From positions 1 to 52,489 of the forward strand of contig QXWX01000049.1 of NCBI GenBank assembly GCA_009911175.1: a stretch of DNA of 52,489 nt, in the 5' to 3' direction. Position numbers and translations under genes: made by a program. Under the pieces are notes generated by a model. It worked only from the letters and a program-made list of their open reading frames with translations, searched no databases and was not told the DNA's origin. This document shows positions 8,078 to 16,321 of this stretch, in pieces. The stretch comes from Lachnospiraceae bacterium (GTDB taxonomy: Bacteria > Bacillota_A > Clostridia > Lachnospirales > Lachnospiraceae). Position 1 is the first letter of the stretch; every line of letters begins with the position of its first letter.

Positions 8078-9066
8078 ATGCCGTTGAAAGCAGATACAGT
8101 TACAAAGGATTATGTAAAAGATGCGGGCGTATTTGCCGACATTTTTAATTACTATATTTACGGCGGGCGGCAGGTAATCCTGCCGGAGCAGCTTACGGAG
8201 CGTGATTCCACTAAAATTGCGCTGCCATATGGTGCGGATGGCGCTGTAGTTCCCGTCCAGAAATTCCGTGATGTACAGAAGTTGTATGTTGCAATGACAG
8301 ACGGGAAAATGGAATATGTCCTTTACGGTGCGGAGAATCAGGCTGAAATCCATTATGCTATGCCTGTGAAGAACAATCTCTATGATGCGCTGGAATACGC
8401 AAGGCAGGTGAAAGAGGCGGCAAAGTCGCACAGGAATGAAATGAAGCGGAAAAAGGAGCAGGGGGAAATATCTGCCAAAGAAGGCGGAAAACACTAAGCG
8501 CAGGTGAATTCTTAAGCGGTTTCTGGATGGAGGACAGACTGATACCTTCCATCACGGTGACTATATTTTTCGGTTCGGAAGAGTGGGATGGACCGTTAAG
8601 CCTGTTTGATATGATGGACGTGTCAGACCCAGATGTGCTTGCCTGCATGGACAATTACCATGTGCGGTTGATTGCGCCGGCGCAGATGCCGGACAAGGAG
8701 ATTATGAAATTCCAGTCCAGCCTGCGTGAGGTCATGCTGTTCATCAAGTATTCGAAAGACAAGAAAAATTTAAGCAGGGTATTGGCAGCCAATGAAAAGC
8801 GTTTCCGGGAAGTGGAGCGCAGGGCGGCAGATGTGATTGAGGCAATTACAAATTCAGGCATAAAATATGATGAAGAAGACGAGGTGGTTAATGTGTGTCA
8901 GGCGATTCAGGAAATGAGGAAAGAGGAAAGGCAGATAGGAGAATTAAATAAGGCCAAGGAAGCCGCCAGAAATTTTTATAACCTTGGGATTGATGTCGAA
9001 AAGATTGCTCAAGGTGTAGGGTATGCAGTGGAAACTGTAAAGGAGTGGCTTGGACTTGAATCATAA
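8078..9066 (+). pseudogene. Frameshifted Rpn-family nuclease/transposase-like gene
   Basis: Two consecutive frames together encode one Rpn (PD-(D/E)XK 'recombination-promoting nuclease/putative transposase') protein. Part 1 (8078-8497) starts MPLKADTVTKDYVKDAGVFA and ends GGKH-stop. Part 2 continues without a start in another frame from about 8497 with SAGEFLSGF and then the family block ITVTIFFGSEEWDGPLSLFD. It ends with a helical segment and an HTH-like tail (IAQGVGYAVETVKEWL). The break is at 8488-8497, near GGAAAACACTAAGC. An intact relative would read through EFLSGF...EDRLIP in one frame. A sequencing error or a rare programmed shift cannot be excluded, but simple decay is more likely. 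Confidence 0.72.
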
Positions 9067-9101
9067 TGCATAGTGATGTGTTGATACCCCTGAACAATAT
9101 C

Positions 9102-9167
9102 TAACAGCGGTCCAGGCGGCAATTCAGAAATAATGCCATAGGAATTTGGGTACTAACAGGCAAAAGT
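9102..9167 (+). repeat. Copy 1 of a 68-bp dispersed direct repeat
   Basis: Shares about 56 of 68 positions, without gaps, with 13182-13247. The core ATGCCATAGGAATTTGGG is identical. The two copies bracket the accessory stretch 9.17-13.18 kb. Both are followed by regulator-like coding sequence. Confidence 0.6.
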
Positions 9168-9242
9168 ATACTTTCACGCAAAAGTCCGGGGTTTCCGTGA
9201 TAGTATGGGGTTTTACGTGATAGTATACAGAAAAATTGAAAA

Positions 9243-9965
9243 ATGGTAGCGGGGGAAAAGGCTGTTGCACAGCGCCGCCGGCTGACTGAAGCCGCAAAAC
9301 TGCTTGTTTTTTCGGATAAACCAATCCTCGAAATTGCACTCATTGCTGGATATGAGAGTCAGCAGTCTTTTACTGACAGCTTTAAGGCTATGTATAAAAA
9401 GGCTCCTAATCAGTACAGAGAGGAAGAAGAATTTTACCCGTTGCAGCTAAGATACGTTTTGAATGAGAATCCTACAAACTTAGAAGGGGAAAGCTGCTGG
9501 CAGCAGAAAATTACTTATGCAACAGACGCTGATATCCCGGAATGGATGAAACTGGTTCATCTTGTGATTGATGGTTTCCCGCATTTGGATGAGAAGCAGT
9601 ATCTTGAACAGTTGCAGGAATATATCAGGGGCAGGCGAGCACTGATTTTGAAAGATGCCGATACCGCAGTCGGGATCATGGCATTTAATGAGGTGACGGG
9701 GAGTATTGACTTTTTGGGCGTGCATCCGCAATACCGGAAAAAGGGAATAGCAAAAGCATTCTGTGAAAAAGCGCTGCACGAACTGGTATACTCCGAAGCA
9801 ATCACCGTCACGACTTTCAGGGAGGGTGATAAGGCTGATACCGGACACCGGAAAACAATCAAAAGCCTTGGCTTTGCCGAAGCGGAACTGCTGGTCGAGT
9901 TTGGGTACCCAACACAGAAGTTCATTTTACGGAAAGAAGAAACGGAGGGAATGGGGCATGAATGA
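9243..9965 (+). pseudogene. AraC-type HTH remnant fused to GNAT acetyltransferase domain
   Basis: The 240-residue frame begins inside an AraC-type DNA-binding domain. Only the second half is present (RRLTEAAKLLVFSDKPILEI, GYESQQSFTDSFKAMYKKAP); the first helix-turn-helix is missing and no ribosome site precedes 9243. A GNAT acetyltransferase domain follows (about residues 85-230), with the acetyl-CoA loop VHPQYRKKGIAKAFCEKAL. Fusions of AraC HTH with GNAT are known in Firmicutes. Here 5' truncation next to a dispersed repeat suggests a decayed gene, though the GNAT half could still be made from an internal start. The MATE gene overlaps its end by 8 bases. Confidence 0.6.
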
Positions 9966-11304
9966 AGTACAGGAAGAAGGAAATCCACTTTCGCAAGACT
10001 TTGATATAAAGTCATTGCTGAAATTCGCACTTCCAACAATTATAATGATGCTACTCATGGGGTTGTATACGATTGTCGATACAATTTTTGTGGCACGGTT
10101 TGTAGGCACCAATGCGCTGTCGGCGCTCAATATTGTATGTCCGGTGATCAATCTGATTGTAGGGCTTGGAACCATGCTTGCCACAGGGGGGAGTGCCATT
10201 GTCGCCAGGAAGATGGGGGCAGGGGAGACTGTGAGGGCATCACAGGATTTCACGCTGATCATCGGTGCGGGTGCTTTGTTTGGAGTGATCATTACGGTTT
10301 TGGGAACTGCATTAATAGACAATATGATTCGGGGGCTTGGTGCAAGCGGGACTCTATTTCCGTATTGTAAGGAATATCTGTCCATCCTGCTCCTTTTCAC
10401 GCCCGCAAGTATGCTGCAGGTCCTTTTTCAAAACCTGATTGTAACGGCGGGACGCCCCGGATTTGGAATGGCGCTTGGGATAAGTGCGGGAGCGGCCAAT
10501 ATCTTGTTTGATTATATTTTTATGGTTCCCCTGCAGATGGGAATCAAAGGAGCGGCATTAGGAACGGGAATCGGATACCTGATACCGACAGTGGCGGGTA
10601 TCCTGTTTTTCACGGCGGGAAATGGCAGCCTGCATTTCAGGAGGCCTGTTATGGATATTTTCGTTCTGGCAGGGAGCTGTGCAAACGGTTTTTCAGAAAT
10701 GGTAAGCCAGGGAGCCGCTGCGGTGACCACCTTTCTTTTTAACAGGACCATGATGAATCTGCTCGGTGAGGATGGTGTGGCAGCCATTACAATCATCATT
10801 TATACACAGTTCCTGCTGACTGCGCTTTACATAGGATTTTCGATGGGAGTAGCGCCTGTTATCAGCTATAATTATGGGAAACAGGACAATGGTCGGTTAA
10901 AAAAGGTATTTTCTGTTTGTATGCGGTTTATTATCCTGGTCTCTATCGTTATTTTTGGAATGGCTATTGCCTTTGGCTCCCCACTGGTCAGCCTTTTTTC
11001 AGAAAAGGGGACGCACGTTTATGAGATTGCGCGAAGAGGTTTTTTGATATTCCCATTCAGTTTTCTTTTTTGTGGGATGAACATTTTTACTTCAGCCACA
11101 TTCACTGCGCTGTCAAATGGGAAGCTGTCAGCGGTATTATCCTTCCTTCGGACATTTGGGCTGATATTTGTGCTGCTGCTGATACTGCCGGAATTTATGG
11201 GAGTGACGGGGGTGTGGCTGGCAGTGCCGATTGCGGAGTTGCTTACAATGGTGGTGGCTTTGGCTTTTCTTTATCAGAATAAAGACAGGTACCATTATGC
11301 GTGA
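9958..11304 (+). CDS. MATE-family multidrug efflux transporter
   Basis: Predicted 448-residue inner-membrane antiporter with about 12 membrane helices. Typical MATE features are the N-terminal FALPTIIMMLLMGLYTIVDT, the loop LATGGSAIVARKMGAGE, and the second-half repeat beginning around GFSEMVSQGAAAVTTFLFN. It would export cationic drugs or metabolites using a sodium or proton gradient; the substrate is unknown. The start at 9958 is preceded by GGAGGG at 8 bases; the frame is open further upstream but that part is antisense-like read-through. It is translationally coupled to the AraC-GNAT frame, so the pair may once have been a regulator/efflux unit. Confidence 0.9.
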   Translation: MNEVQEEGNPLSQDFDIKSLLKFALPTIIMMLLMGLYTIVDTIFVARFVGTNALSALNIVCPVINLIVGLGTMLATGGSAIVARKMGAGETVRASQDFTLIIGAGALFGVIITVLGTALIDNMIRGLGASGTLFPYCKEYLSILLLFTPASMLQVLFQNLIVTAGRPGFGMALGISAGAANILFDYIFMVPLQMGIKGAALGTGIGYLIPTVAGILFFTAGNGSLHFRRPVMDIFVLAGSCANGFSEMVSQGAAAVTTFLFNRTMMNLLGEDGVAAITIIIYTQFLLTALYIGFSMGVAPVISYNYGKQDNGRLKKVFSVCMRFIILVSIVIFGMAIAFGSPLVSLFSEKGTHVYEIARRGFLIFPFSFLFCGMNIFTSATFTALSNGKLSAVLSFLRTFGLIFVLLLILPEFMGVTGVWLAVPIAELLTMVVALAFLYQNKDRYHYA

Positions 11305-11351
11305 TTGCAGGAGGAGTGTATTTCATTACTGGATAAGGGCACAAACACTAC

Positions 11352-11615
11352 ATGGAAAGCCGGAACCACAATATCATCCTGTACTTAAAAAGCGGAAATA
11401 TAGAATACTATGCGAAGATCGGGGATTTGGAGGAGGAACTGGCGGGGCAGTTCTACCGAATCCACCGGGGATACCTTATCAACCTTTTCCATGTGGAGGG
11501 TTACGATAAGACGGAGGTAAGGATGGCGAACGGGGATAAGCTGCTGCTTTCAAGGTATAAATATGACGGCTTCGTGCAGGCATACATGGATTACATTTCG
11601 GAGGAAAGCCTATGA
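11352..11615 (+). pseudogene. LytTR DNA-binding domain fragment
   Basis: The 87-residue frame contains a LytTR output domain: NIEYYAKIGDLEEELAGQFY, RIHRGYLINL, and the closing strand KLLLSRYKYDGF. The receiver domain expected in AgrA/VirR-type regulators is missing and no ribosome site is seen at 11352. Its end overlaps the next start (ATGA-type junction), as in a regulator-sensor operon. I interpret it as the 3' remnant of a LytTR response regulator. Confidence 0.65.
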
Positions 11616-11860
11616 GCCAGCCAGCGTTTGAAATAGTGAATAGCATCTTGGATATATGGAAGATTGCCGTACAAGCCATCATGTTCCTTGTTTGCTATTT
11701 CGCAATTTTTTTGTTATTTGCCAGCCATCTGCTTTTCCTGCTAACCGGCACCTCCATATCCAAGCGGAAAAACTTCGTGCGGATGATGGAGGACGCGAAG
11801 GACGGCCATTTCGACTTAATCGTCACGAGGGAGGTATCGAGGTTTAAGCCAAGCAGGTAG
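11612..11860 (+). pseudogene. Chimeric remnant: sensor-kinase N-terminus joined to serine-recombinase piece
   Basis: Residues 1-45 (MSQPAFEIVNSILDIWKIAV and a hydrophobic helix AIMFLVCYFAIFLLFASHLLFLL) look like the beginning of a membrane sensor kinase following the LytTR gene. From about 11737 the same frame continues as GTSISKRKNFVRMMEDAKDG and HFDLIVTREVSRF. That is the catalytic-domain region of large serine recombinases (consensus R..F..M..DA..G..D.I...SRF). The two parts do not belong together, so this is a recombination scar; the recombinase is cut off after SRF. Confidence 0.6.
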
Positions 11861-12081
11861 GCGAGCATCCCAAACCGGGAGCCCAGCGCGTTCTGCTCAC
11901 TGACGTAGCGGTCAATCAGCAGCCGGATTTCTTTTGATAAATCCATCCTGTCCAGTTCGCCGGAGTATATGTCCGACCTTCGGAGAATCGCCTGGTATTC
12001 CCCGTCACTGCTCACGATACCGTTCATGACGCTGTGCATGTGTGTGTCCATGAGCTGGTACAATGCAGAATTCTTTTCCAA
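11695..12081 (-). pseudogene. 3'-truncated small gene of unknown function (convergent)
   Basis: Reading leftward from a TTG at 12081 (AAGGAGGG 6-7 bases upstream) the protein starts EKNSALYQLMDTHMHSVMNG and runs to about AYLLGLNL near 11845, with a helical IRLLIDRYVSEQNALGSRFG segment. Beyond that point the frame merely reads the opposite strand of the recombinase fragment, so the natural C-terminus is lost. The family resembles small helical proteins of unknown function seen beside mobile elements in Clostridia. I do not recognise it with certainty. Confidence 0.5.
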
Positions 12082-12263
12082 TCCAATCCCTCCTTCCGTG
12101 GTGTCGTAGCTTACCTCTGTTTTGGCGGGATTGCAAGCGGAAAAATAAGTTATAAAAAATTCATAAAATGTTTTGTTGCATTAACCGATATAAAATAATA
12201 AAATAGAAATAGAAAAGTATGAATTGCAACGGAAGAACCATACTAACAAAGGAGGTGTTTATC

Positions 12264-12455
12264 ATGGCAACTTCAAGTATCACAAAGAATTTTGTCATTT
12301 CCGGCAAGGAACAGGTGGAGATGTTCATCAATGCGATTGAAGAATCTGCCAAGAACCGTCCTGTGCGTACTCCTGTGGCTGCAAGGCAGATCAAAGGGGA
12401 AGAGGAACTGAGAAAATTCATGAAAGAATGGGAGAAAGCGAATGCAGATCAATGA
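12264..12455 (+). CDS. Small putative antitoxin upstream of GNAT toxin-like gene
   Basis: Predicted 63-residue protein (MATSSITKNFVISGKEQVEM; then AIEESAKNRP and an acidic/basic C-terminal helix EEELRKFMKEWEKA). The start at 12264 has AAAGGAGGTG 7-8 bases upstream, one of the strongest ribosome sites in the window. The last 14 bases overlap the next gene. Size, order, strong translation and the following acetyltransferase-like protein fit the antitoxin of a GNAT-type toxin-antitoxin module. A DNA-binding fold is not obvious, so the function is inferred from context. Confidence 0.7.
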   Translation: MATSSITKNFVISGKEQVEMFINAIEESAKNRPVRTPVAARQIKGEEELRKFMKEWEKANADQ

Positions 12456-13056
12456 TAAGTTTTTTTATATCAACATTCGTGATTATCTGGCATTAGGAAA
12501 TGATGATAAAGCCGGAGAGCCAATGCTTGCCAGAGTGCTTTCCGGTTTTTCCTGTCCGAAGAATCAGGATGTGGCGAATTTTTTAAAGAAGAACGCGGTG
12601 GAATTTACCAAGAAGAGCCAGTCAGTTATATACCTTGTGTTTTCCGTGGAGAGCAAGGAACTTCTTGGATATTTTACCCTTGCATTAAAGCCTTTGTCAG
12701 TCAGGGGGGAAACGGTAAGCAAGACCACGAAAAGGAAACTGCTGCGTATCAGCGAACTGGACGAGAAATCAGATACATATACCATGTCAGCCTATCTGAT
12801 TGCCCAGCTTGGGAAGAATTATACGAATGGCGCAAATAATAAGATTACTGGAAAAGAGCTTGTCGAACTGGCATGGACTGTGATAGAGGATGCACAATAT
12901 ATGCTTGGCGGCATAGTGACATTTTTAGAAGCTGAAAATGAGGAAAAGCTGTTATCATTTTACCGCGATAACCGTTTTTCGCGGTTTGATACCAGGCAGA
13001 CTGCATCAGATACGGACGAGTCGCATGAGTTGGTACAGCTTTTAAGACTGCTCTGA
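12442..13056 (+). CDS. GNAT-like putative toxin (acetyltransferase fold)
   Basis: Predicted 204-residue protein. The middle holds strands SVIYLVFSVESKELLGYFTL and a helix with AYLIAQLGKNYTNGANNKIT, in the place where GNAT proteins have the acetyl-CoA-binding segment. The end VTFLEAENEEKLLSFYRDNR resembles the closing GNAT motif (V.FLEAE.NEKL..FY...GF). The upstream small gene overlaps by 14 bases, suggesting translational coupling. Known GNAT toxins (TacT, AtaT) acetylate aminoacyl-tRNA; this protein is longer and more distant, so tRNA acetylation is only a hypothesis. It could alternatively be a housekeeping or phage-derived acetyltransferase. Confidence 0.65.
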   Translation: MQINDKFFYINIRDYLALGNDDKAGEPMLARVLSGFSCPKNQDVANFLKKNAVEFTKKSQSVIYLVFSVESKELLGYFTLALKPLSVRGETVSKTTKRKLLRISELDEKSDTYTMSAYLIAQLGKNYTNGANNKITGKELVELAWTVIEDAQYMLGGIVTFLEAENEEKLLSFYRDNRFSRFDTRQTASDTDESHELVQLLRLL

Positions 13057-13181
13057 TGCGATTGCGCCGTGCTAAAAAGCATGGGTTTTAGCGAAAAAAG
13101 AGTAATTTGTCGAATTCCGTTTGTCGAAAGTCGAATTGGGTGGGGTAAATGGGGTAAAGAGGGGTAAAAGTCATCAAAGTA

Positions 13182-13247
13182 TAACAGCGGCACAGTCGGC
13201 TATTTCCAATTGATGCCATAGGAATTTGGGTACTCGCAGGCAAAAAT
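13182..13247 (+). repeat. Copy 2 of the 68-bp dispersed direct repeat
   Basis: Partner of 9102-9167. It is preceded at 13139-13170 by three copies of GGGGTAAA. The next gene starts 57 bases downstream, so the element may carry part of that promoter region. Confidence 0.6.
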
Positions 13248-13303
13248 ATGGAAGAATGGCTTAAAATCAAGGAATTTTGGGCGTATAGGGGAGAGGATAC
13301 ATT

Positions 13304-13972
13304 TTGCGGAAAATCATGGTAGTGGAGGATGACAGGAAGCTGAACCGTGCTGTATGTTATGCGTTGGAGAAGGAAGGGTATGGCGTGGTTTCTTCCTATT
13401 GTATAGAGGAAGCGAAGGCGGTCTGGCTGCAGGGCGGGGTGGAACTGATCCTTTTGGATGTGAACCTGCCGGACGGGGAAGGGTTTGTATTTTGCAAATG
13501 GGTCAAAGAGCAGGCGGCGGTCCCGGTCTTGTTCCTGACGGCGCGGGATCTGGAGGAGGATGCGCTGAATGGGTATGAGCTGGGGGCGGAGGATTATGTG
13601 ACGAAGCCCTTTTCCATGAAAATCTTGCTGAAAAAGATTGATGTGATCCTGAAACGAAAAGGATTGGACGGGCATCAGTGCTTTGACGACGGATTTTTGA
13701 AGGTGGACTTTGAGGCGGCCAAAACCCGGGCAGGAGGGCAGGAGTGTGTGCTTACGCCTACGGAGTTCCGGCTGCTGAGGCAGTTTGTGACGAACCGGGG
13801 GAAGCTTCTGACCTATGAGGTCCTGCTGGAACGGCTGTGGGATGTGAACGGGCAGTTTGTGGACAAGCACACCCTGGCCGTGAACGTGAACCGGCTTCGG
13901 AGGAAGATCGAGGACGAGGAGCACAGGTATATTTCAAATGTATATGGGATGGGGTATCAATGGCTGGGTTGA
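13304..13972 (+). CDS. OmpR-family response regulator
   Basis: Predicted 222-residue DNA-binding response regulator. The receiver domain (1-115) has the acidic pocket VVEDD, phospho-acceptor Asp52 in LILLDVNLP, a Thr in FLTA and Lys101 in DYVTKPF. The winged helix (about 125-222) has LTPTEFRLLRQFVTNRGKLL and HTLAVNVNRLRRKIE. The start is TTG at 13304 with GGGGAGAGG 7 bases upstream. It overlaps the sensor kinase by 13 bases. The sequence type resembles regulators of bacitracin/antimicrobial-peptide transporters, but no ABC transporter is adjacent, so the pair is orphaned here. Confidence 0.9.
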   Translation: MRKIMVVEDDRKLNRAVCYALEKEGYGVVSSYCIEEAKAVWLQGGVELILLDVNLPDGEGFVFCKWVKEQAAVPVLFLTARDLEEDALNGYELGAEDYVTKPFSMKILLKKIDVILKRKGLDGHQCFDDGFLKVDFEAAKTRAGGQECVLTPTEFRLLRQFVTNRGKLLTYEVLLERLWDVNGQFVDKHTLAVNVNRLRRKIEDEEHRYISNVYGMGYQWLG

Positions 13973-14919
13973 TCGTATTGACGGTATGCGCGCTGCTTCT
14001 GGCGGCGTTTTTGGGGCGGAAGCTGTATCTTCTGAAACAGGATGTCTACCGATTCGCAGATCAGTTGGAAAAGAGCCTGGACGGGATCATTTCCGGAAAG
14101 GAGCCTGGGGAGGACTGTGAGGATGAGGTTTGCGGGGATGTGGCCTGCAGGGATTGCGAGGATGAGGACACGCTGTGGGGGAAGATCTACGAAAAGCTGC
14201 GGCGGGCGGACCATATCTGGCAGAGGAAAGAGGAGGAAAGCCTGTCTGAAAAAAATAAAATGAAGGAACTGATCTCCGACATTTCCCACCAGACCAAAAC
14301 ACCGGTGGCCAATCTGAAATTGTGTATGGAGATCCTCCAGGATGAGCCCATGTCGGAGCGGGCGGAGGAATTTTTGAACAGCATGGAAGGGCAGATTGAA
14401 AAGCTGGATTTCCTGATCCAGGGCATGGTCAAGATCTCCCGGCTGGAAACAGGAGTGATCACGATCCGGGACCGGGAATCCGACCTGCGGGCGACCATCG
14501 GGCGGGCAGTGGCGGCCATTGTTCCCAAGGCGGAGGAGAAGCAGATCCGGCTGTATGTGGATTGTGACCGGGAGATTCAAATCCGGCATGACGGGAAATG
14601 GACGGAGGAAGCGATCTTCAATCTTCTGGACAACGGAGTGAAATACACCGATGCCGGGGGAGAAATCCATATCGAAGTGAAGGTGCAGGAAATGTTTATC
14701 CAGATCTGTATCCGGGATACCGGAAAGGGGATCGCACCGGAACGGCAGGCGGAGATCTTTACCAGATTCTACCGGGAACCGGAGGTTCACGAGCAGGAAG
14801 GCATCGGGATCGGCCTGTACCTTGCACGGAAGATCATTGAACTGCAGAAGGGGTATATCGAAGTCAAGTCAGAGGTGGGAGAGGGTGCGGAATTTCGGAT
14901 CTATCTGCTGAATACCTGA
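13960..14919 (+). CDS. Sensor histidine kinase with one N-terminal membrane helix
   Basis: Predicted 319-residue kinase, partner of the preceding regulator. A single N-terminal helix (about 3-19, LIVLTVCALLLAAFL) leaves almost nothing outside the cell. A coiled linker follows, then the phospho-accepting His110 in SDISHQTKTPVANL. The ATPase domain has the N box IFNLLDNGVKYT, the G1 box RDTGKGI and GIGIGLYLARKI. The linker at residues 51-70 is strikingly acidic and carries four cysteines (53, 58, 63, 66). Start 13960 overlaps the regulator; its ribosome site (GGATGGGG) is modest, consistent with coupling. Kinases of this short type usually read signal through a partner membrane protein, not found here. 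Confidence 0.9.
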   Translation: MAGLIVLTVCALLLAAFLGRKLYLLKQDVYRFADQLEKSLDGIISGKEPGEDCEDEVCGDVACRDCEDEDTLWGKIYEKLRRADHIWQRKEEESLSEKNKMKELISDISHQTKTPVANLKLCMEILQDEPMSERAEEFLNSMEGQIEKLDFLIQGMVKISRLETGVITIRDRESDLRATIGRAVAAIVPKAEEKQIRLYVDCDREIQIRHDGKWTEEAIFNLLDNGVKYTDAGGEIHIEVKVQEMFIQICIRDTGKGIAPERQAEIFTRFYREPEVHEQEGIGIGLYLARKIIELQKGYIEVKSEVGEGAEFRIYLLNT

Positions 14920-14960
14920 CCCGGATAAACCGGAAAAGCACAATACGGGTGGAAATATTT

Positions 14961-15023
14961 CCAACCCACTTAACCATTCGAAAAAATCGTGCTGACGCAC
15001 TCTTGTGTCTGCTAACGCAGCCT
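14961..15023. repeat. Dispersed 3'-end repeat, copy A
   Basis: Matches 42152-42214 at about 53 of the first 60 positions without gaps; shared blocks include GTGCTGACG and GTCTGCTAACGCAG. It lies in the gap after the kinase and just before the pepT terminator, that is downstream of both convergent genes. Confidence 0.65.
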
Positions 15024-15055
15024 CTTTTTGCTCATTAATAAGTGCGTGAGAATAC

Positions 15056-15085
15056 AAAAAATCCGGCTGTTAAACCGGATTTTTT
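15056..15085. terminator. Terminator shared by kinase and pepT
   Basis: AAAAAATCCGG and CCGGATTTTTT pair perfectly around an 8-base loop. Both strands end in T-runs. The pepT stop codon lies inside the loop. Confidence 0.85.
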
Positions 15086-16284
15086 GCGATTTCGATCAGA
15101 ATCTGTACAACATGCTCCATGGCCTCCACGGTGATATGCTCAAAGGGCCCGTGGAATCCCTCCCCTCCGGTGCCCAGGTTGGGGCAGGGAAGTCCCCGGA
15201 AGGAAAGCTCTGCGCCGTCAGTACCGCCCCGGATAGCAGGAGATACCGGCGTGACCCCCACGGCCTTCATGGCTGCCCTTGCTTTTTCTACGATATAAAA
15301 ATGCTCCTTCACCACTTCCAGCATATTCCGATAGTTGTGGGTTATGGAGAGAGCTACCGTGCCTTTCCCATATTTTTCATTGAATGAGGCTTCCAGTTCA
15401 CGCAGAAAAGCAAGCCGTTTTTCAAAAATCTGCTGATCGTGATCCCGGACGATGTACTGCAGTTTTGCGTGAGCTACATTTCCCTCCATGTCGGTCAGGT
15501 GGTAGAAGCCCTGACGGTTCTCCGTATGCTCCGGAACTTCTTCGGGAGGAAGCATGCGGTGCAGCTCGCAGGCAATGGAACCCGCGTTGACCATGATATC
15601 CTTGGCGCTTCCGGGATGGACGTTGACACCCCGGATCTGGAACAAGGCGGCTGCGGCATTAAAGTTTTCATAGGAGATCTCGCCCTCATAATCCCCGTCC
15701 ACGGTATATGCGTAATCCGCCTGGAAATGTTCCAGGTCAAAGGCTTCGAAGCCCCGTCCCACTTCCTCGTCCGGCGTGATCCCCACCCAGATGTCGCCGT
15801 GGGGAATCTGTTCCCGGACGATCTGCTCCACTGCGGTTATGATCTCCGCAGCCCCGGCCTTGTCGTCCGCGCCCAGCAGGGTGGAGCCGTCCGTTACGAT
15901 CAAAGTCTGCCCTTTCCGGGAAGCCAGTCTCGGAAAATCCGAAACCTTCAGCACAGCTCCGGTAGCCGGCAGTGTCACATCCTTCCCGTCATATTCCGGA
16001 ATGAGCGTGGGATGTACATCCTTTCCGGAAAAATCCGGCGCGGTATCCATATGCGCGATAAAACCGATGGACTTTTTGCCTTCATATCCCTCTGTGGCCG
16101 GGAGCAGGCCATATACATAGCAGTGCTCATCGCATTTCACCCGGGAGAGCCCCAGCTCTCTCAGCTCGTCCGCCAGGGCGTGTCCAAGCTCAAATTGCCG
16201 GTCCGTGCTGGGAATCTGTTCCTGGCCGTCGCAGGACGTAGTCCAATAAGAGACGTATTTTAGAAATCTTTCTTCAACCTTCAT
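15070..16284 (-). CDS. pepT: Peptidase T (tripeptide aminopeptidase)
   Basis: Predicted 404-residue zinc aminopeptidase of family M20B that removes N-terminal residues from tripeptides in the cytoplasm. Expected motifs are present in order: metal ligand and nucleophile region GFIAHMDTAPDFSG, GSTLLGADDKAGAAEI (bridging Asp), GITPDEEVGRG (catalytic Glu-Glu), VHPGSAKDIMVNA, and C-terminal IRGGTDGAELSF with GGEGFHGPFEHI. The length is normal for PepT. GGAGG lies 5 bases upstream of the ATG at 16284. It follows the ATPase pair on the same strand with a 37-base gap, but it is a housekeeping enzyme and the two need not be related. Confidence 0.95.
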   Translation of the reverse strand: MKVEERFLKYVSYWTTSCDGQEQIPSTDRQFELGHALADELRELGLSRVKCDEHCYVYGLLPATEGYEGKKSIGFIAHMDTAPDFSGKDVHPTLIPEYDGKDVTLPATGAVLKVSDFPRLASRKGQTLIVTDGSTLLGADDKAGAAEIITAVEQIVREQIPHGDIWVGITPDEEVGRGFEAFDLEHFQADYAYTVDGDYEGEISYENFNAAAALFQIRGVNVHPGSAKDIMVNAGSIACELHRMLPPEEVPEHTENRQGFYHLTDMEGNVAHAKLQYIVRDHDQQIFEKRLAFLRELEASFNEKYGKGTVALSITHNYRNMLEVVKEHFYIVEKARAAMKAVGVTPVSPAIRGGTDGAELSFRGLPCPNLGTGGEGFHGPFEHITVEAMEHVVQILIEIAKNPV

Positions 16285-16321
16285 AGTAACCTCCTGAAAA
16301 ATGATAAAGTGATATATATGC

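Noticed and set aside
15439..16263. 274-residue plus-strand open frame opposite pepT
   Set aside because: Antisense shadow of a full-length PepT with all metal ligands.
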